This document shows positions 23,428-31,504 of a stretch of 45,631 bases of DNA, one piece after another (position 1 is the stretch's first letter; every line of letters starts with the position of its first letter). The notes under the pieces are model-generated. The model did no database searches. It saw only the letters and a program-made list of their open reading frames with translations, and was not told where the DNA came from. The translations under genes were made by a program, and so were the position numbers. The stretch is from DASYAE01 sp036501535 (GTDB lineage: Bacteria > Actinomycetota > Actinomycetes > Streptomycetales > Catenulisporaceae): positions 1 to 45,631 of the forward strand of contig DASYAE010000012.1 in NCBI GenBank assembly GCA_036501535.1, given 5' to 3'.

Positions 23428-24225
23428 GTGGTGCAATCAGCGGAAACACTGCCCGTCCCGGGACCAGGCGAGCATGTGTGCTGGCTTGTGCGCGCCCGGG
23501 ACGAATATGTACGCGGCCAACGCGCGCTGATCGCGGACGGGACGTCGGCCGGGGATAACGTCCTGATCATCGGCGGGTGGAGCGGCGGCGGCCGCACCCG
23601 GTCCGGCTCTGGCGCGGTAGCCAGCTTCGACCCTCGTGGCACCGTGGAGCGCGGGCAGACCGCGGTCTTGCGGGCGGTGCGGCGAGCGGAGCGGGCCGCG
23701 GGCCGGAAGGGCCGGGCACTGCGGGTGCTCGCCCAGATGGAGGCGATTGCCGCGCCGGGCGAAGCGCTCGAGGACTTGGTGGCGCGCGAACTGCGGTTCG
23801 GCGAGCTGACGTCCGGCGGCGCGGTAAGCGTCGTGTGCGCGTATCGCCGCGATGCATGGGACGCTGCCATGCTCGGCGATCTCACGGCGGTCCACCGGCG
23901 CCACGTGGGGGCGGTGGAGAGCGTCGGGTTCCGCATGACTTATGCCGGCGCGGGCTGTTGGTCGCTGCGCGGCGCGGTCGACTTCGACGGCATCCGGGCG
24001 TTCGCCGCAGTGCTGCGCGCCTCGATGGCGCGTACCGGCCGAGTACGGCTGCTCTGCCACGAGCTGGACCTCATGGACGCGGCGGCGTTACGCATCATGG
24101 TCGAAGCTGTGCGCGACACACCCGGCGGAGCAGTCCAGGTCGAGGGCGCGAACGACACGGTGCTCAAAGCCTGGAGGCTGTCCGGCTACGGCGCGATGGA
24201 CGTACAGGTTCAGGTGGGGCCGTGA
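23428..24225 (+). CDS. MEDS sensor domain fused to a non-phosphorylatable STAS domain
   Basis: 265 aa from GTG 23428 (an in-frame TAA at 23407 rules out a longer start; the adjacent GTG 23431 is possible). Residues ~10-165 are a MEDS (DcmR-sensory) domain: GPGEHVCWLVRARDEY, ALIADGTSAGDNVLIIG, VCAYRRDAWDAAMLGDLTAVH. Residues ~172-265 form a STAS domain: GCWSLRGAVDFDGIRAF, VRLLCHELDLMDAAALRIM, WRLSGYGAMDV. The site that normally reads D-S-S/T-G is Asp217-Ala-Ala-Ala, so phosphorylation at the usual Ser is impossible. It overlaps the next gene by GTGA and is translationally coupled to it. Probably a sensor or scaffold for the partner ATPase. Confidence 0.82.
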   Translation: MVQSAETLPVPGPGEHVCWLVRARDEYVRGQRALIADGTSAGDNVLIIGGWSGGGRTRSGSGAVASFDPRGTVERGQTAVLRAVRRAERAAGRKGRALRVLAQMEAIAAPGEALEDLVARELRFGELTSGGAVSVVCAYRRDAWDAAMLGDLTAVHRRHVGAVESVGFRMTYAGAGCWSLRGAVDFDGIRAFAAVLRASMARTGRVRLLCHELDLMDAAALRIMVEAVRDTPGGAVQVEGANDTVLKAWRLSGYGAMDVQVQVGP

Positions 24226-25169
24226 TCCAGTGCAGCGTGTCCGAATCCGGCGTCCCGACAGGGCTGCGCCACATGCTCTACCCGTACAAGGGCGAGCAGC
24301 AGTACCTGTCCGGCACGCTGGCCTACATCGACCATGCACGTACCGGCGGGGGCAGCATCGTGGTCGCCGCGCCGGAGCCGCGCCGGCGGTTCCTGCGCGA
24401 GCACCTGCCCGACGACGGCTCGGTCTCGTTCGTGGACACCGACGCGCTCGGCCGCAATCCGGGCCGGCTGATCCCGGCCTGGCAGGAATGGATCGGCCAG
24501 TCCGCGCAGAACGGCCCGGTGCACGGCATCAACGAGTCGGTCTGGAGCGGGCGGACCTCGCCGCACCAGTCCGAGCTGCGCTACCACGAGTGGCTGCTCA
24601 ACCTCGCCTTCGCCGGCGCGCCGGCCTGGTCGCTGATGTGCCCCTACGACACCGCGGGGCAGGCCGCTGCGACCGTCGAGGCGCTGGCCCGGTGCCACCC
24701 GCTGGTGTGGAACGGCGCCGCGCACGTCGCAGGCTCCGACTACGACCGGGGGCCGTACCGGTTCGAGCCGCTTACCGAGCCGAGCGAACCCTACGACCAA
24801 GTGCCTTATGCGAGCGGCGACCTGCACTCGCTACGGACGAGGGTCTCCAAGCGCGCCAAGGCGGCCGGGCTGAAGCCGCAGCGGGTGCGCGACCTGCTCC
24901 TGGCGGTCACCGAGATCGCGACGAACAGCATCCGGCACGGCGGCGGGAGCGGCAAGCTGCACCTGTGGACGGTCGAGGACGCGCTGGTGTGCGAGCTGCG
25001 CGACTCCGGCTATATCGCCGATCCGCTGGCCGGCCGGGTGCGCCCGGCGCCGAAGCAGCTCGGCGGGCGCGGGCTGTGGTTCGTGCACCAGACGTGCGAC
25101 CTGGTGGAGATCCGCTCGACCCGGCAGGAGGGCACCCGAGTGCGCCTGCATATGTATCTGGATGCGTAG
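24222..25169 (+). CDS. RsbA-like anti-sigma regulatory protein: MEDS sensor plus HATPase
   Basis: 315 aa from GTG 24222, sharing GTGA with the previous gene. N-terminal MEDS domain (GLRHMLYPYKGEQQYLSGTLAYIDHA, GGSIVVAAPEPRRRFLREHL, NESVWSGRTSPHQSELRYHEWLLN, WSLMCPYDTAG) and C-terminal GHKL ATPase domain: AVTEIATNSIRHGGG (N-box), CELRDSGYIADPLAG (G1), GGRGLWFVHQTCDLVEIR (G2). This is the architecture of RsbA-family anti-sigma regulators, which phosphorylate STAS antagonists and bind SigB/SigF-type sigma factors. STAS substrates are encoded next door and at 9.8 kb; no such sigma gene is in the window. MEDS may sense a small molecule or corrinoid-like ligand by analogy with DcmR; that is uncertain. 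Confidence 0.88.
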   Translation: MIQCSVSESGVPTGLRHMLYPYKGEQQYLSGTLAYIDHARTGGGSIVVAAPEPRRRFLREHLPDDGSVSFVDTDALGRNPGRLIPAWQEWIGQSAQNGPVHGINESVWSGRTSPHQSELRYHEWLLNLAFAGAPAWSLMCPYDTAGQAAATVEALARCHPLVWNGAAHVAGSDYDRGPYRFEPLTEPSEPYDQVPYASGDLHSLRTRVSKRAKAAGLKPQRVRDLLLAVTEIATNSIRHGGGSGKLHLWTVEDALVCELRDSGYIADPLAGRVRPAPKQLGGRGLWFVHQTCDLVEIRSTRQEGTRVRLHMYLDA

Positions 25170-25247
25170 ACCGCTCGGGTCGGTGCGGTCGTCTTCGCGA
25201 CCGTGGTGCCGCCAATTCAGCGACGCACGACCCCAAAGCTCGATCGC

Positions 25248-26699
25248 TCAGTCGGCGTCTTCAGCAGTGGCAGCGCCGGACGCTGCGGCGGAAGGCTGAG
25301 CAGACGAACTGTCGGACGCTCCGCCACCGGCCGGCGCCGTCGGCGAGCTTGATGCTCCGCCACCACCCGGAGGCGTCGCGGACGGCCCGCCTGCCGGCGC
25401 GGTCGTGGCGGGCGCGGCCGGCGCCGTCGTCGCGCCGGCGGCCGCCGGCTGCGTGGGCGCGGCGGCACCGGTCGGCGGCGCCTGATGGCCGACGGTCGCG
25501 GCGTGGGTCGTCGCGTCCTGCGACGGCAGCTGGACAGAGCCGGCCGAGGCCGAGGCGGTTGCGGGCGGGGTCGCTCCGGCGATCGGCGGGTCGCCGTGCT
25601 CGAGCCGGTTCGCCGCGAGCCAGCCGGCGCAGCCGAGCGCCAACGCCAGGGCCACGGCCGAGAAGGCGGCCGGGGCATAGGGCACGCGGTGCCGCGAACG
25701 CAACCGGCTCTCGCCGGACCCGCGGTGCGGCACGGAATCGACCGGCTCGCCCAGCTCGGCGGCCGCCGCCGCGTCCCGTTCGGCGAGACCCGCGCCGATC
25801 AGCACAGTGGCCGTCGACACGCCCGCCAGCAGTTGGGTCCTCGCCTCCCGCGGCTCCCGGGCGGCGAACTGCTGCAGCTGCGCCGCGACCGCGCCGGCCG
25901 GCGCAGGACGCTGATCCGGATCCTTGGCCAGCAGGTCCAGGCACAGGTCGGCCAGCTCGTAGGGGACGTCCTCGGGCAGCTCGACCGGCTCCGCCGCGAC
26001 GTGCGCGAGCAGCATCGCGATCGGCTCGTCGGCATCGAACGGCAGCCGGCCGGCCAGCATCTGATACAGCACCACGCCGAGGGCGTACATGTCCGCCGCG
26101 GGGCTCGACTCGCCGCCGCGGGCCCGCTCCGGGGCGATGTAGGCGGCCGTTCCGGTCACGCCCTGCGTGAGGGTCTCCGTGGTCTCGTCGATCACCGCGT
26201 GGGCCCGCACCGCGATCCCGAAGTCGACGATCTTCACGCCGTTCTCGGTCAGCATGATGTTGGAGGGCTTCACGTCCCGGTGCACGATGCCCGCCTGGTG
26301 CGCAGCCCCCAGCGCCTCAGCGCTCTGCGCCGCTATCAGGGCCGCCTCGCCGGCCGGCAGCCGCCCTTCGCGGCGCAGGCGCGCGGCCAGGCTCTCGCCC
26401 TTGACCAGCTCCATCACGATGAACGCCTCGTCGTCCGTCTCGATGAAGTCGTAGACGCGGGCCACCCGCGGCTCGTGCAGGCTGCCGATGACCTCGGCCT
26501 CGCGGCGCAGCCGACGGTTGAGCCGGCCGACGTCCGACGTCGCGCCGGTCGCCGACTTGACCGCGACCTCGCGATTGAGCACCAGGTCGCGGGCCTGCCA
26601 CACGCTGCCCATGCCCCCGCCGCCGAGCCGCCGCTCGAACCGGTACCGCCCGACCAAGGTCGTATCGCCCTCGGGCCACACGGCTATCACCTCTATCAC
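25248..26699 (-). CDS. Receptor-type Ser/Thr protein kinase
   Basis: 483 aa. Gly loop LGGGGMG, VAVK Lys 48, HRDVKPSN at 140-147, DFG 159-161, APERARGG and DMYALGVVLYQMLAG: catalytically complete. A ~70-residue linker precedes one membrane helix (AAFSAVALALALGCAGWLAA, ~342-362) and an Ala/Thr/Pro/Gly-rich tail of ~115 residues outside the cell, with no recognisable binding domain. The DNA around the start reads GTGATAGAGGTGATAGCC, so GTG 26699 or 26690 may serve. Faces the RsbA-like gene tail to tail (78-bp gap), and diverges from the SARP gene across a 743-bp gap. Closely similar in plan to the kinase at 15.8-17.1 kb, probably an old duplicate. Confidence 0.92.
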   Translation of the reverse strand: MIEVIAVWPEGDTTLVGRYRFERRLGGGGMGSVWQARDLVLNREVAVKSATGATSDVGRLNRRLRREAEVIGSLHEPRVARVYDFIETDDEAFIVMELVKGESLAARLRREGRLPAGEAALIAAQSAEALGAAHQAGIVHRDVKPSNIMLTENGVKIVDFGIAVRAHAVIDETTETLTQGVTGTAAYIAPERARGGESSPAADMYALGVVLYQMLAGRLPFDADEPIAMLLAHVAAEPVELPEDVPYELADLCLDLLAKDPDQRPAPAGAVAAQLQQFAAREPREARTQLLAGVSTATVLIGAGLAERDAAAAAELGEPVDSVPHRGSGESRLRSRHRVPYAPAAFSAVALALALGCAGWLAANRLEHGDPPIAGATPPATASASAGSVQLPSQDATTHAATVGHQAPPTGAAAPTQPAAAGATTAPAAPATTAPAGGPSATPPGGGGASSSPTAPAGGGASDSSSAQPSAAASGAATAEDAD

Positions 26700-27442
26700 C
26701 CCGCCGGGATCGGCTTCTCCGGCTCGACTTGCCGCCCCGGCTGCCCTCGTCCGCGCGATTCATTACCCACGGGGAGGTAAACAGTGCCGATACGTTACAC
26801 AGAGCCCACGCGTCACCCCCGGCCGCCGCAACAACGCATCAGGACGACGATTTCCGGGCCGGTACGGGAACCGGAGTGCCGATGTCGCGCATCCTTGTGT
26901 CCGAGGCCGCGTAAAATCCACGGCCGATCCGCGCGCGGGCCACCGAAATCGGTGCTGACCTGCCGTCGTAACCGCGTGCCGCGGTCCGTCGGCGCACTGT
27001 CATCCGCCCTGCACCGGGCCGGTCCGCGATGTCTGGTGCATGCCTGCGACCTGCGCAGTCGGCGCCGTCGGCGTGCTATCGGATTGCTATCGGCGTCCGA
27101 GACAATGAGAACCGTCCGCCAAGCCTCCGCGAGCAGGCGGCGGATGATCGCGGCTCCGGTCCGCACTGCGGGGGTGTGCGGGCCGGAGACCGTGGGACGC
27201 AGGAACGCCGGGCGCTCGTGCATCGGGGGTATTGCGTCCTCGCGACGGATAGTGATGGCCCGGCGACAATCGAAGAACATCGGCCCGCGTATGCGCGCCT
27301 GCGTACGGCACCTGTCGCAACAATCGACCATGCGCCGGGCCGGTTTTCCGTGCCCTGACTCCCTCCTGGCGCACAACGCAGGGTGGTAGGATCACCCGCG
27401 GTCGGTAACCGGCACGCGCGACCGGGACAAGGTGGGTGCCAA
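26700..27442. other. 743-bp interval without a convincing gene
   Basis: Between a divergent kinase and a SARP gene. Base composition is less GC-rich and lacks the strong third-position GC bias of neighbouring genes. Open frames exist on both strands but encode Arg/Pro/Cys-rich sequence with no recognisable domain. One frame begins at GTG 26784 after an excellent GGGGAGG (26771-26777), yet its codon use is not gene-like. It may be a decayed gene or a long regulatory region holding both promoters. Confidence 0.45.
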
Positions 27443-30313
27443 GTGGAGTTCGGAGTGCTCGGCACACTCCTTGTGCGCAACGGCGCCGAGACCGCCGGTG
27501 CCGAGACGATCTCCGTCGGCGGCCCCAAGCTGCGCGCCCTGCTGGCCGCCCTGCTCCTGCAGGCCAACCGCACGGTGTCGCAGGACGCGTTGGTCGAGGC
27601 GGTCTGGGACGGCCGGCCGCCGCACGGCGCGCTCGGCACCCTGCCCAGCTATGTCATGAGGCTGCGGCGCACCCTGGGCTCGCCGGCCGGCGACCGGGTG
27701 GTGACCCGCCCGCCCGGCTACTCGGTAGAGGTCGCCGAGGACGAGTTCGACCTGCTGCGCTTCCAGGCCGCGCGGGCCCGGGCGCGCGCCTCGGCCGCCG
27801 CGGGCGACTGGGCCGCCGTCTCCGCGACGCTGACCGCCGCCCTGGAGCTGTGGCGCGGCGAGCCGCTGGCCGACGTGCCGGTGCAGGAGGCGCTGCGGGA
27901 CGAGATCGCCGCGCTGAACGAGGCCAGGCTCCAGGTGCGCGAGCAGCGCATCGCGGCCGACCTCGAGCTCGGCCGGCACCAGGACGTGCTGCTCGAGCTG
28001 CGCGAGCTGGGCGCCCGGCACCCGCTGAACGAGGCGTTCCGCGGCCAGCTGATGACGGCGCTCTACCGCTCCGGGCGCCAGGCCGAGGCGCTGACCGCGT
28101 ATCGGGACGGGCGCAGGCTGCTGATCGACGAGCTCGGCGTCGAGCCGACCCCGCAGCTGCAGGAGCTGCACGAGCGGATCCTGCAGGGCGACCCGGCGCT
28201 GTCCGTGCCGGCCGCCGAGGAGCGCGCCGGCGGGGCCGGGAGCGCCGAGGCGCGCGGACCGGCGTCGATCGTGCCGCGCCAGCTGCCGCGGCCGATCACC
28301 CACTTCACCGGCCGCGCCGAAGAGCTGGCCACGCTGGGGAAGCTCACCAGCACGGTCAGCCGCGCGTCGGGGACGGTGGTGATCTCGGCGATCGCGGGGA
28401 CCGGCGGGGTGGGCAAGACGGCGCTGGCGGTGTACTGGGGTCATCAGGTCTCTGATCAGTTTGCGGACGGGCAGCTGTATGTGAACCTGCGCGGGTTCGA
28501 TCCGCAGCGCCCGCCGCTGGAGCCGGATCAGGCGGTGCGCGGGTTCCTGGACGCGTTCGGGGTGCCGGCCGGGCAGGTGCCGGCGGGCCTGGAGGCGCAG
28601 TCGGCGATGTTCCGCAGCCTGATGGCGCAGCGGCGGGTGCTGGTCGTGCTGGACAATGCGCGCGATGCGGAGCAGGTGCGTCCGCTGCTGCCGGGCAATC
28701 CGGACTGCCTGGTGCTGATCACCAGTCGTAACCGGCTGGCCAGCCTGGTGGCGGCCGAGGGCGCGGTGCCGGTGCCGCTGGACATCCTGAGCGTGGACGA
28801 GGCGCGTGAGCTGTTGGTCGCGCGGCTCGGGGAGACGGCGGTGGCGGCCGAGCGCCAGGCGGTCGGCGCGTTGATCGACCTGTGCGGGCGGCTGCCGCTG
28901 GCGCTCAACATCGCCGCCTCGCATGCCGCGTTCGGGCGCGGGCGGCCGCTCTCGGATCTGGTCGCGCGGCTGCGCGAGTTGGACAGCCGCCGGCTGGACG
29001 CGCTGAACGCGGGGGATGCGGCCACGGATGTGCGCGCGGTGTTCGCGTGCTCCTATCAGGCGCTCTCGGCGCCGGCGGCGCGGCTGTTCCGGTTGCTGGG
29101 GCTGCATCCGGGAACCGACTTCACCGCGCAGGTCGCCGAGAGCCTGTGCGGGCTGACGCCGTCGCAGACCGCGCGGATGCTCGAGGAGCTGATCGCCTCC
29201 AGCCTGCTGTCCGAGCACGAGCCGGGCCGGTACGTGTTGCACGACCTGTTGCGCACCTATGCGCAGGAGCAGTGCGCGGCCGGCGATCCGGCCGCGCAGC
29301 GCGATGCAGCGCTGCGCCGGCAGCTGACCTGGTATCTCAATACGCTGACCGTCATTTCGCAGCTGATCGACCCGCTGATCTTCACCGTGGACACCATGAC
29401 GCCGCCGGGCACCGCGGCCACGCCCCGGTTCGCGGATCTGCGCGCGGCGCTGGCGTGGTGCGAGGTGGAGCAGATCAACCTGGTCGCGGCGGTCACCGAC
29501 GCGGCCGAGCGGGGCGACGACGAGTTCGCCTGGCGCCTGGGGGTCGCGCTGCACCGCTACTACAACCGGACCTGCCGCTGGGACGACTGGCGCACCACCC
29601 ACGACGCGGCGCTGGTCTGCGTGCGCGCGGCCGGCAACCGGTACGGCGAGGGGATGCTGCTGACCAGCGTGGGCACGATGTACGTGCGCACGCAGGAGCT
29701 GGAGAGGGGCGCCGAGGCGCTGCGCCAAGCCGAGGCGATCATGCACGAGGTCGGCGATCCGCTCGGCGAGGCGCTGGCCCGCTCCTTCCAGGGCAACGCG
29801 CACATGATGAACGGCGAGTGGGAGGCGGCCCTCGCGCTGTTCCGCGCGGTGATCGGACCGTACCGGCAGGTGGGCTACAAGCGCGGGGAGGGCGTGGCCT
29901 TGGCGAACCTGACCGTGTGCCTGCAGTACCTCGAGCGCTGGGACGAGGCCGAGGCGGCGGCCCTGGCCGCGCTGGAGTTCAACGCCACCTTCGACAACTT
30001 CGACAGCATGGCGAACGTCACCCTGACCCTGATGCAGGTCGCCCGGGCCCGCGGCGACATGCCCGCCGCCGTCGAGCACGCCGGCGAGGCGCTACGCCTG
30101 CGCGTGCGCATGAACGACCGGTTCGGCGAGGCCGGCGTGCACTGGGAGCTGGCCGAGATCTACCTCTCCGCCGACGACCTGGCCTCCGGACTGGACCAGC
30201 TGACCAGGTCGCTCAGGATCTTCGTCGACGTCGACCCGAGCCAGGCCACCCGCATCCAGGAGCAGATCGCCGAGGTGCGGGCCCGGCTGGAGGCGGCCGA
30301 GCCGGCGCAGTGA
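27443..30313 (+). CDS. SARP-family regulator with NB-ARC and TPR domains (AfsR-like)
   Basis: 956-aa pathway-type activator. GTG 27443 is preceded by AAGGTGGG and gives VEFGVLGTLLVRNG, the standard SARP start. OmpR-type winged helix to residue ~95 (GGPKLRALLAALLLQAN, VSQDALVEAVWDG, RVVTRPPGYSVEV), bacterial activation domain ~100-250 (ALTAYRDGRRLLIDELGVEPTPQLQELHERIL), NB-ARC ATPase with P-loop GTGGVGKTALA near 319, Walker B-like VLVVLDNARD and LLITSRN-type segment, GLPLAL-type motif (GRLPLALNIAA), then TPR repeats. No biosynthetic cluster is visible next to it; targets may include the adjacent kinase or lie elsewhere. Converges on the GntR/UTRA gene with a 33-bp gap. Confidence 0.92.
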   Translation: MEFGVLGTLLVRNGAETAGAETISVGGPKLRALLAALLLQANRTVSQDALVEAVWDGRPPHGALGTLPSYVMRLRRTLGSPAGDRVVTRPPGYSVEVAEDEFDLLRFQAARARARASAAAGDWAAVSATLTAALELWRGEPLADVPVQEALRDEIAALNEARLQVREQRIAADLELGRHQDVLLELRELGARHPLNEAFRGQLMTALYRSGRQAEALTAYRDGRRLLIDELGVEPTPQLQELHERILQGDPALSVPAAEERAGGAGSAEARGPASIVPRQLPRPITHFTGRAEELATLGKLTSTVSRASGTVVISAIAGTGGVGKTALAVYWGHQVSDQFADGQLYVNLRGFDPQRPPLEPDQAVRGFLDAFGVPAGQVPAGLEAQSAMFRSLMAQRRVLVVLDNARDAEQVRPLLPGNPDCLVLITSRNRLASLVAAEGAVPVPLDILSVDEARELLVARLGETAVAAERQAVGALIDLCGRLPLALNIAASHAAFGRGRPLSDLVARLRELDSRRLDALNAGDAATDVRAVFACSYQALSAPAARLFRLLGLHPGTDFTAQVAESLCGLTPSQTARMLEELIASSLLSEHEPGRYVLHDLLRTYAQEQCAAGDPAAQRDAALRRQLTWYLNTLTVISQLIDPLIFTVDTMTPPGTAATPRFADLRAALAWCEVEQINLVAAVTDAAERGDDEFAWRLGVALHRYYNRTCRWDDWRTTHDAALVCVRAAGNRYGEGMLLTSVGTMYVRTQELERGAEALRQAEAIMHEVGDPLGEALARSFQGNAHMMNGEWEAALALFRAVIGPYRQVGYKRGEGVALANLTVCLQYLERWDEAEAAALAALEFNATFDNFDSMANVTLTLMQVARARGDMPAAVEHAGEALRLRVRMNDRFGEAGVHWELAEIYLSADDLASGLDQLTRSLRIFVDVDPSQATRIQEQIAEVRARLEAAEPAQ

Positions 30314-30346
30314 GCCGCGTCCGCCGCCGCAGGTTCCTCAGGGTCC

Positions 30347-31087
30347 TTATTGCCGGTCGACCAGTGTCGTCTCGAACGAATACGTGTCCGAACGGTAGAC
30401 GTGCCGGCCGAACTCCACGGCACGCCCGGTGTCGTCGTAGGTGGTGCGTTCCATCGTCAGCAGCGGGAAGCCGCGCTTGACGCCGAGCAGCCGGGCCTGC
30501 GCGGCGGTCGCGGCGCAGGCGCCGATCCGCTGCGAGGCGACGCAGATGCGCACTCCGGCAGAACGCAGATTCGCGTACAGGCCGCCGCGTTCGAGGTCCT
30601 CGGCGGTGAAGCGGGCCAGCTCGGCGGGCAGCCAGTTGCGCAGGACGGCGAGCGGCTCGTCCAGCGCGCAGCGCAGCCGGACCAGGCCCACCGCCTCGGT
30701 GCCGACCGGGACGCCGAGGCGCACCGCGACATCGTCCGGGACCGGCGCGGTGCCGTGCTCGAGGACCTGCGTGGTCGGCTTCTGCTTCGTGCGGGACAGG
30801 TCGTCGTACAGGCTGGTCAGCTCGACCGAGCGCTTGACCTGGCCGTGCACCACCTGGGTGCCCACGCCGCGCTTGCGCACCAGCAGGCCCTTGCCGACCA
30901 GCTCCTGGATGGCCCGGCGCATGGTCGGCCGGGAGAGGCCGAACCGGTCGGCGAGCTGGATCTCGTTGTCCAGCCTGGCCCCCGGGCCCAGGTCGCCGCA
31001 CTCGATGGCCTGCTCGATCTGCTGGGCGACCTGGAAGTAGAGCGGGACCGGGCTGGAGCGGTCGAGGTCCAGGAAGAGTTCCGCCAC
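30347..31087 (-). CDS. iolR: GntR/HutC (UTRA) regulator, probable inositol repressor
   Basis: 246 aa. GTG 31087 follows AAGGAG by five bases. Winged helix: YFQVAQQIEQAIECGDLGPGARL, FGLSRPTMRRAIQELVGKGLL, RKRGVGTQV. The UTRA sensor domain follows (SLYDDLSRTKQKPTTQVLEHG, LRCALDEPLAVLRNWLP, ERTTYDDTGRAVEFGRHVYR). Located divergently from iolG with two operator-like sites in between, so it most likely represses the inositol operon and is released by an inositol-derived ligand. The gene symbol is by context only. Confidence 0.85.
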   Translation of the reverse strand: MAELFLDLDRSSPVPLYFQVAQQIEQAIECGDLGPGARLDNEIQLADRFGLSRPTMRRAIQELVGKGLLVRKRGVGTQVVHGQVKRSVELTSLYDDLSRTKQKPTTQVLEHGTAPVPDDVAVRLGVPVGTEAVGLVRLRCALDEPLAVLRNWLPAELARFTAEDLERGGLYANLRSAGVRICVASQRIGACAATAAQARLLGVKRGFPLLTMERTTYDDTGRAVEFGRHVYRSDTYSFETTLVDRQ

Positions 31088-31504
31088 GCATGCTCCTTGT
31101 CGCCGCGCCCGGCTTCATGCCGCCGGCCCGCTCCAGTGTAGGGGCCTGAGGCAGGCCGGATAGCTGACATCTTCAGGTAAAAATGTCATAACAAACCCTC
31201 GCCGCGTCAAGCGCTGCGCAGGATGCTTCGGACGAGGGTGCCGGACCCGCCACCAGAGTGTCGGCGCCACAGGCAGATGCGCCGGGACCGGTACCGGCGC
31301 GCTCAGCCTGCGTCTTTACGCGCAAGGACCGGAATCGCCGGCCGGAGCCGGGAGGGCCGATCCCCCGTGATGACGTAAATATGTCAGGACAAACTCTTGA
31401 CCGGATCGGGTCCCGGCGGCATTCTCAACGCGAGGCCGCGACCGGCGATCACATCATCAGGACCCTCATCCTCACCCGCACTCTCGATCGGCGGAGGTTC
31501 GGAC
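31088..31504. promoter_or_regulatory. Divergent control region with two GntR-type operator sites
   Basis: Two related sites: TCAGGTAAAAATGTCA (31173-31188) and TGACGTAAATATGTCA (31371-31386). They sit in a longer match, TAAAAATGTCATAACAAAC at 31178-31196 and TAAATATGTCAGGACAAAC at 31377-31395 (16 of 19 bases). The second is a near-perfect dyad; the first also pairs with TGACAT at 31165-31170 across 12 bp. One lies nearer the regulator gene, the other ~120 bp before iolG, so each may serve one promoter. A TTGACC at 31397 could be the iolG -35. No gene seen in this stretch. Confidence 0.6.

Noticed and set aside
26813..27376. Open frame on - in the same interval
   Set aside because: Same lack of codon bias and domains; overlaps the + frame completely.
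26784..27389. Open frame on + with a strong GGGGAGG ribosome site
   Set aside because: Encodes Arg/Pro/Cys-rich sequence with poor third-position GC bias and no recognisable domain; an antiparallel frame of similar length exists. Kept only as part of the unexplained interval.
27392..30079. Long open frame antisense to the SARP gene
   Set aside because: Composition typical of antisense frames in high-GC DNA; the SARP frame carries clear domains.
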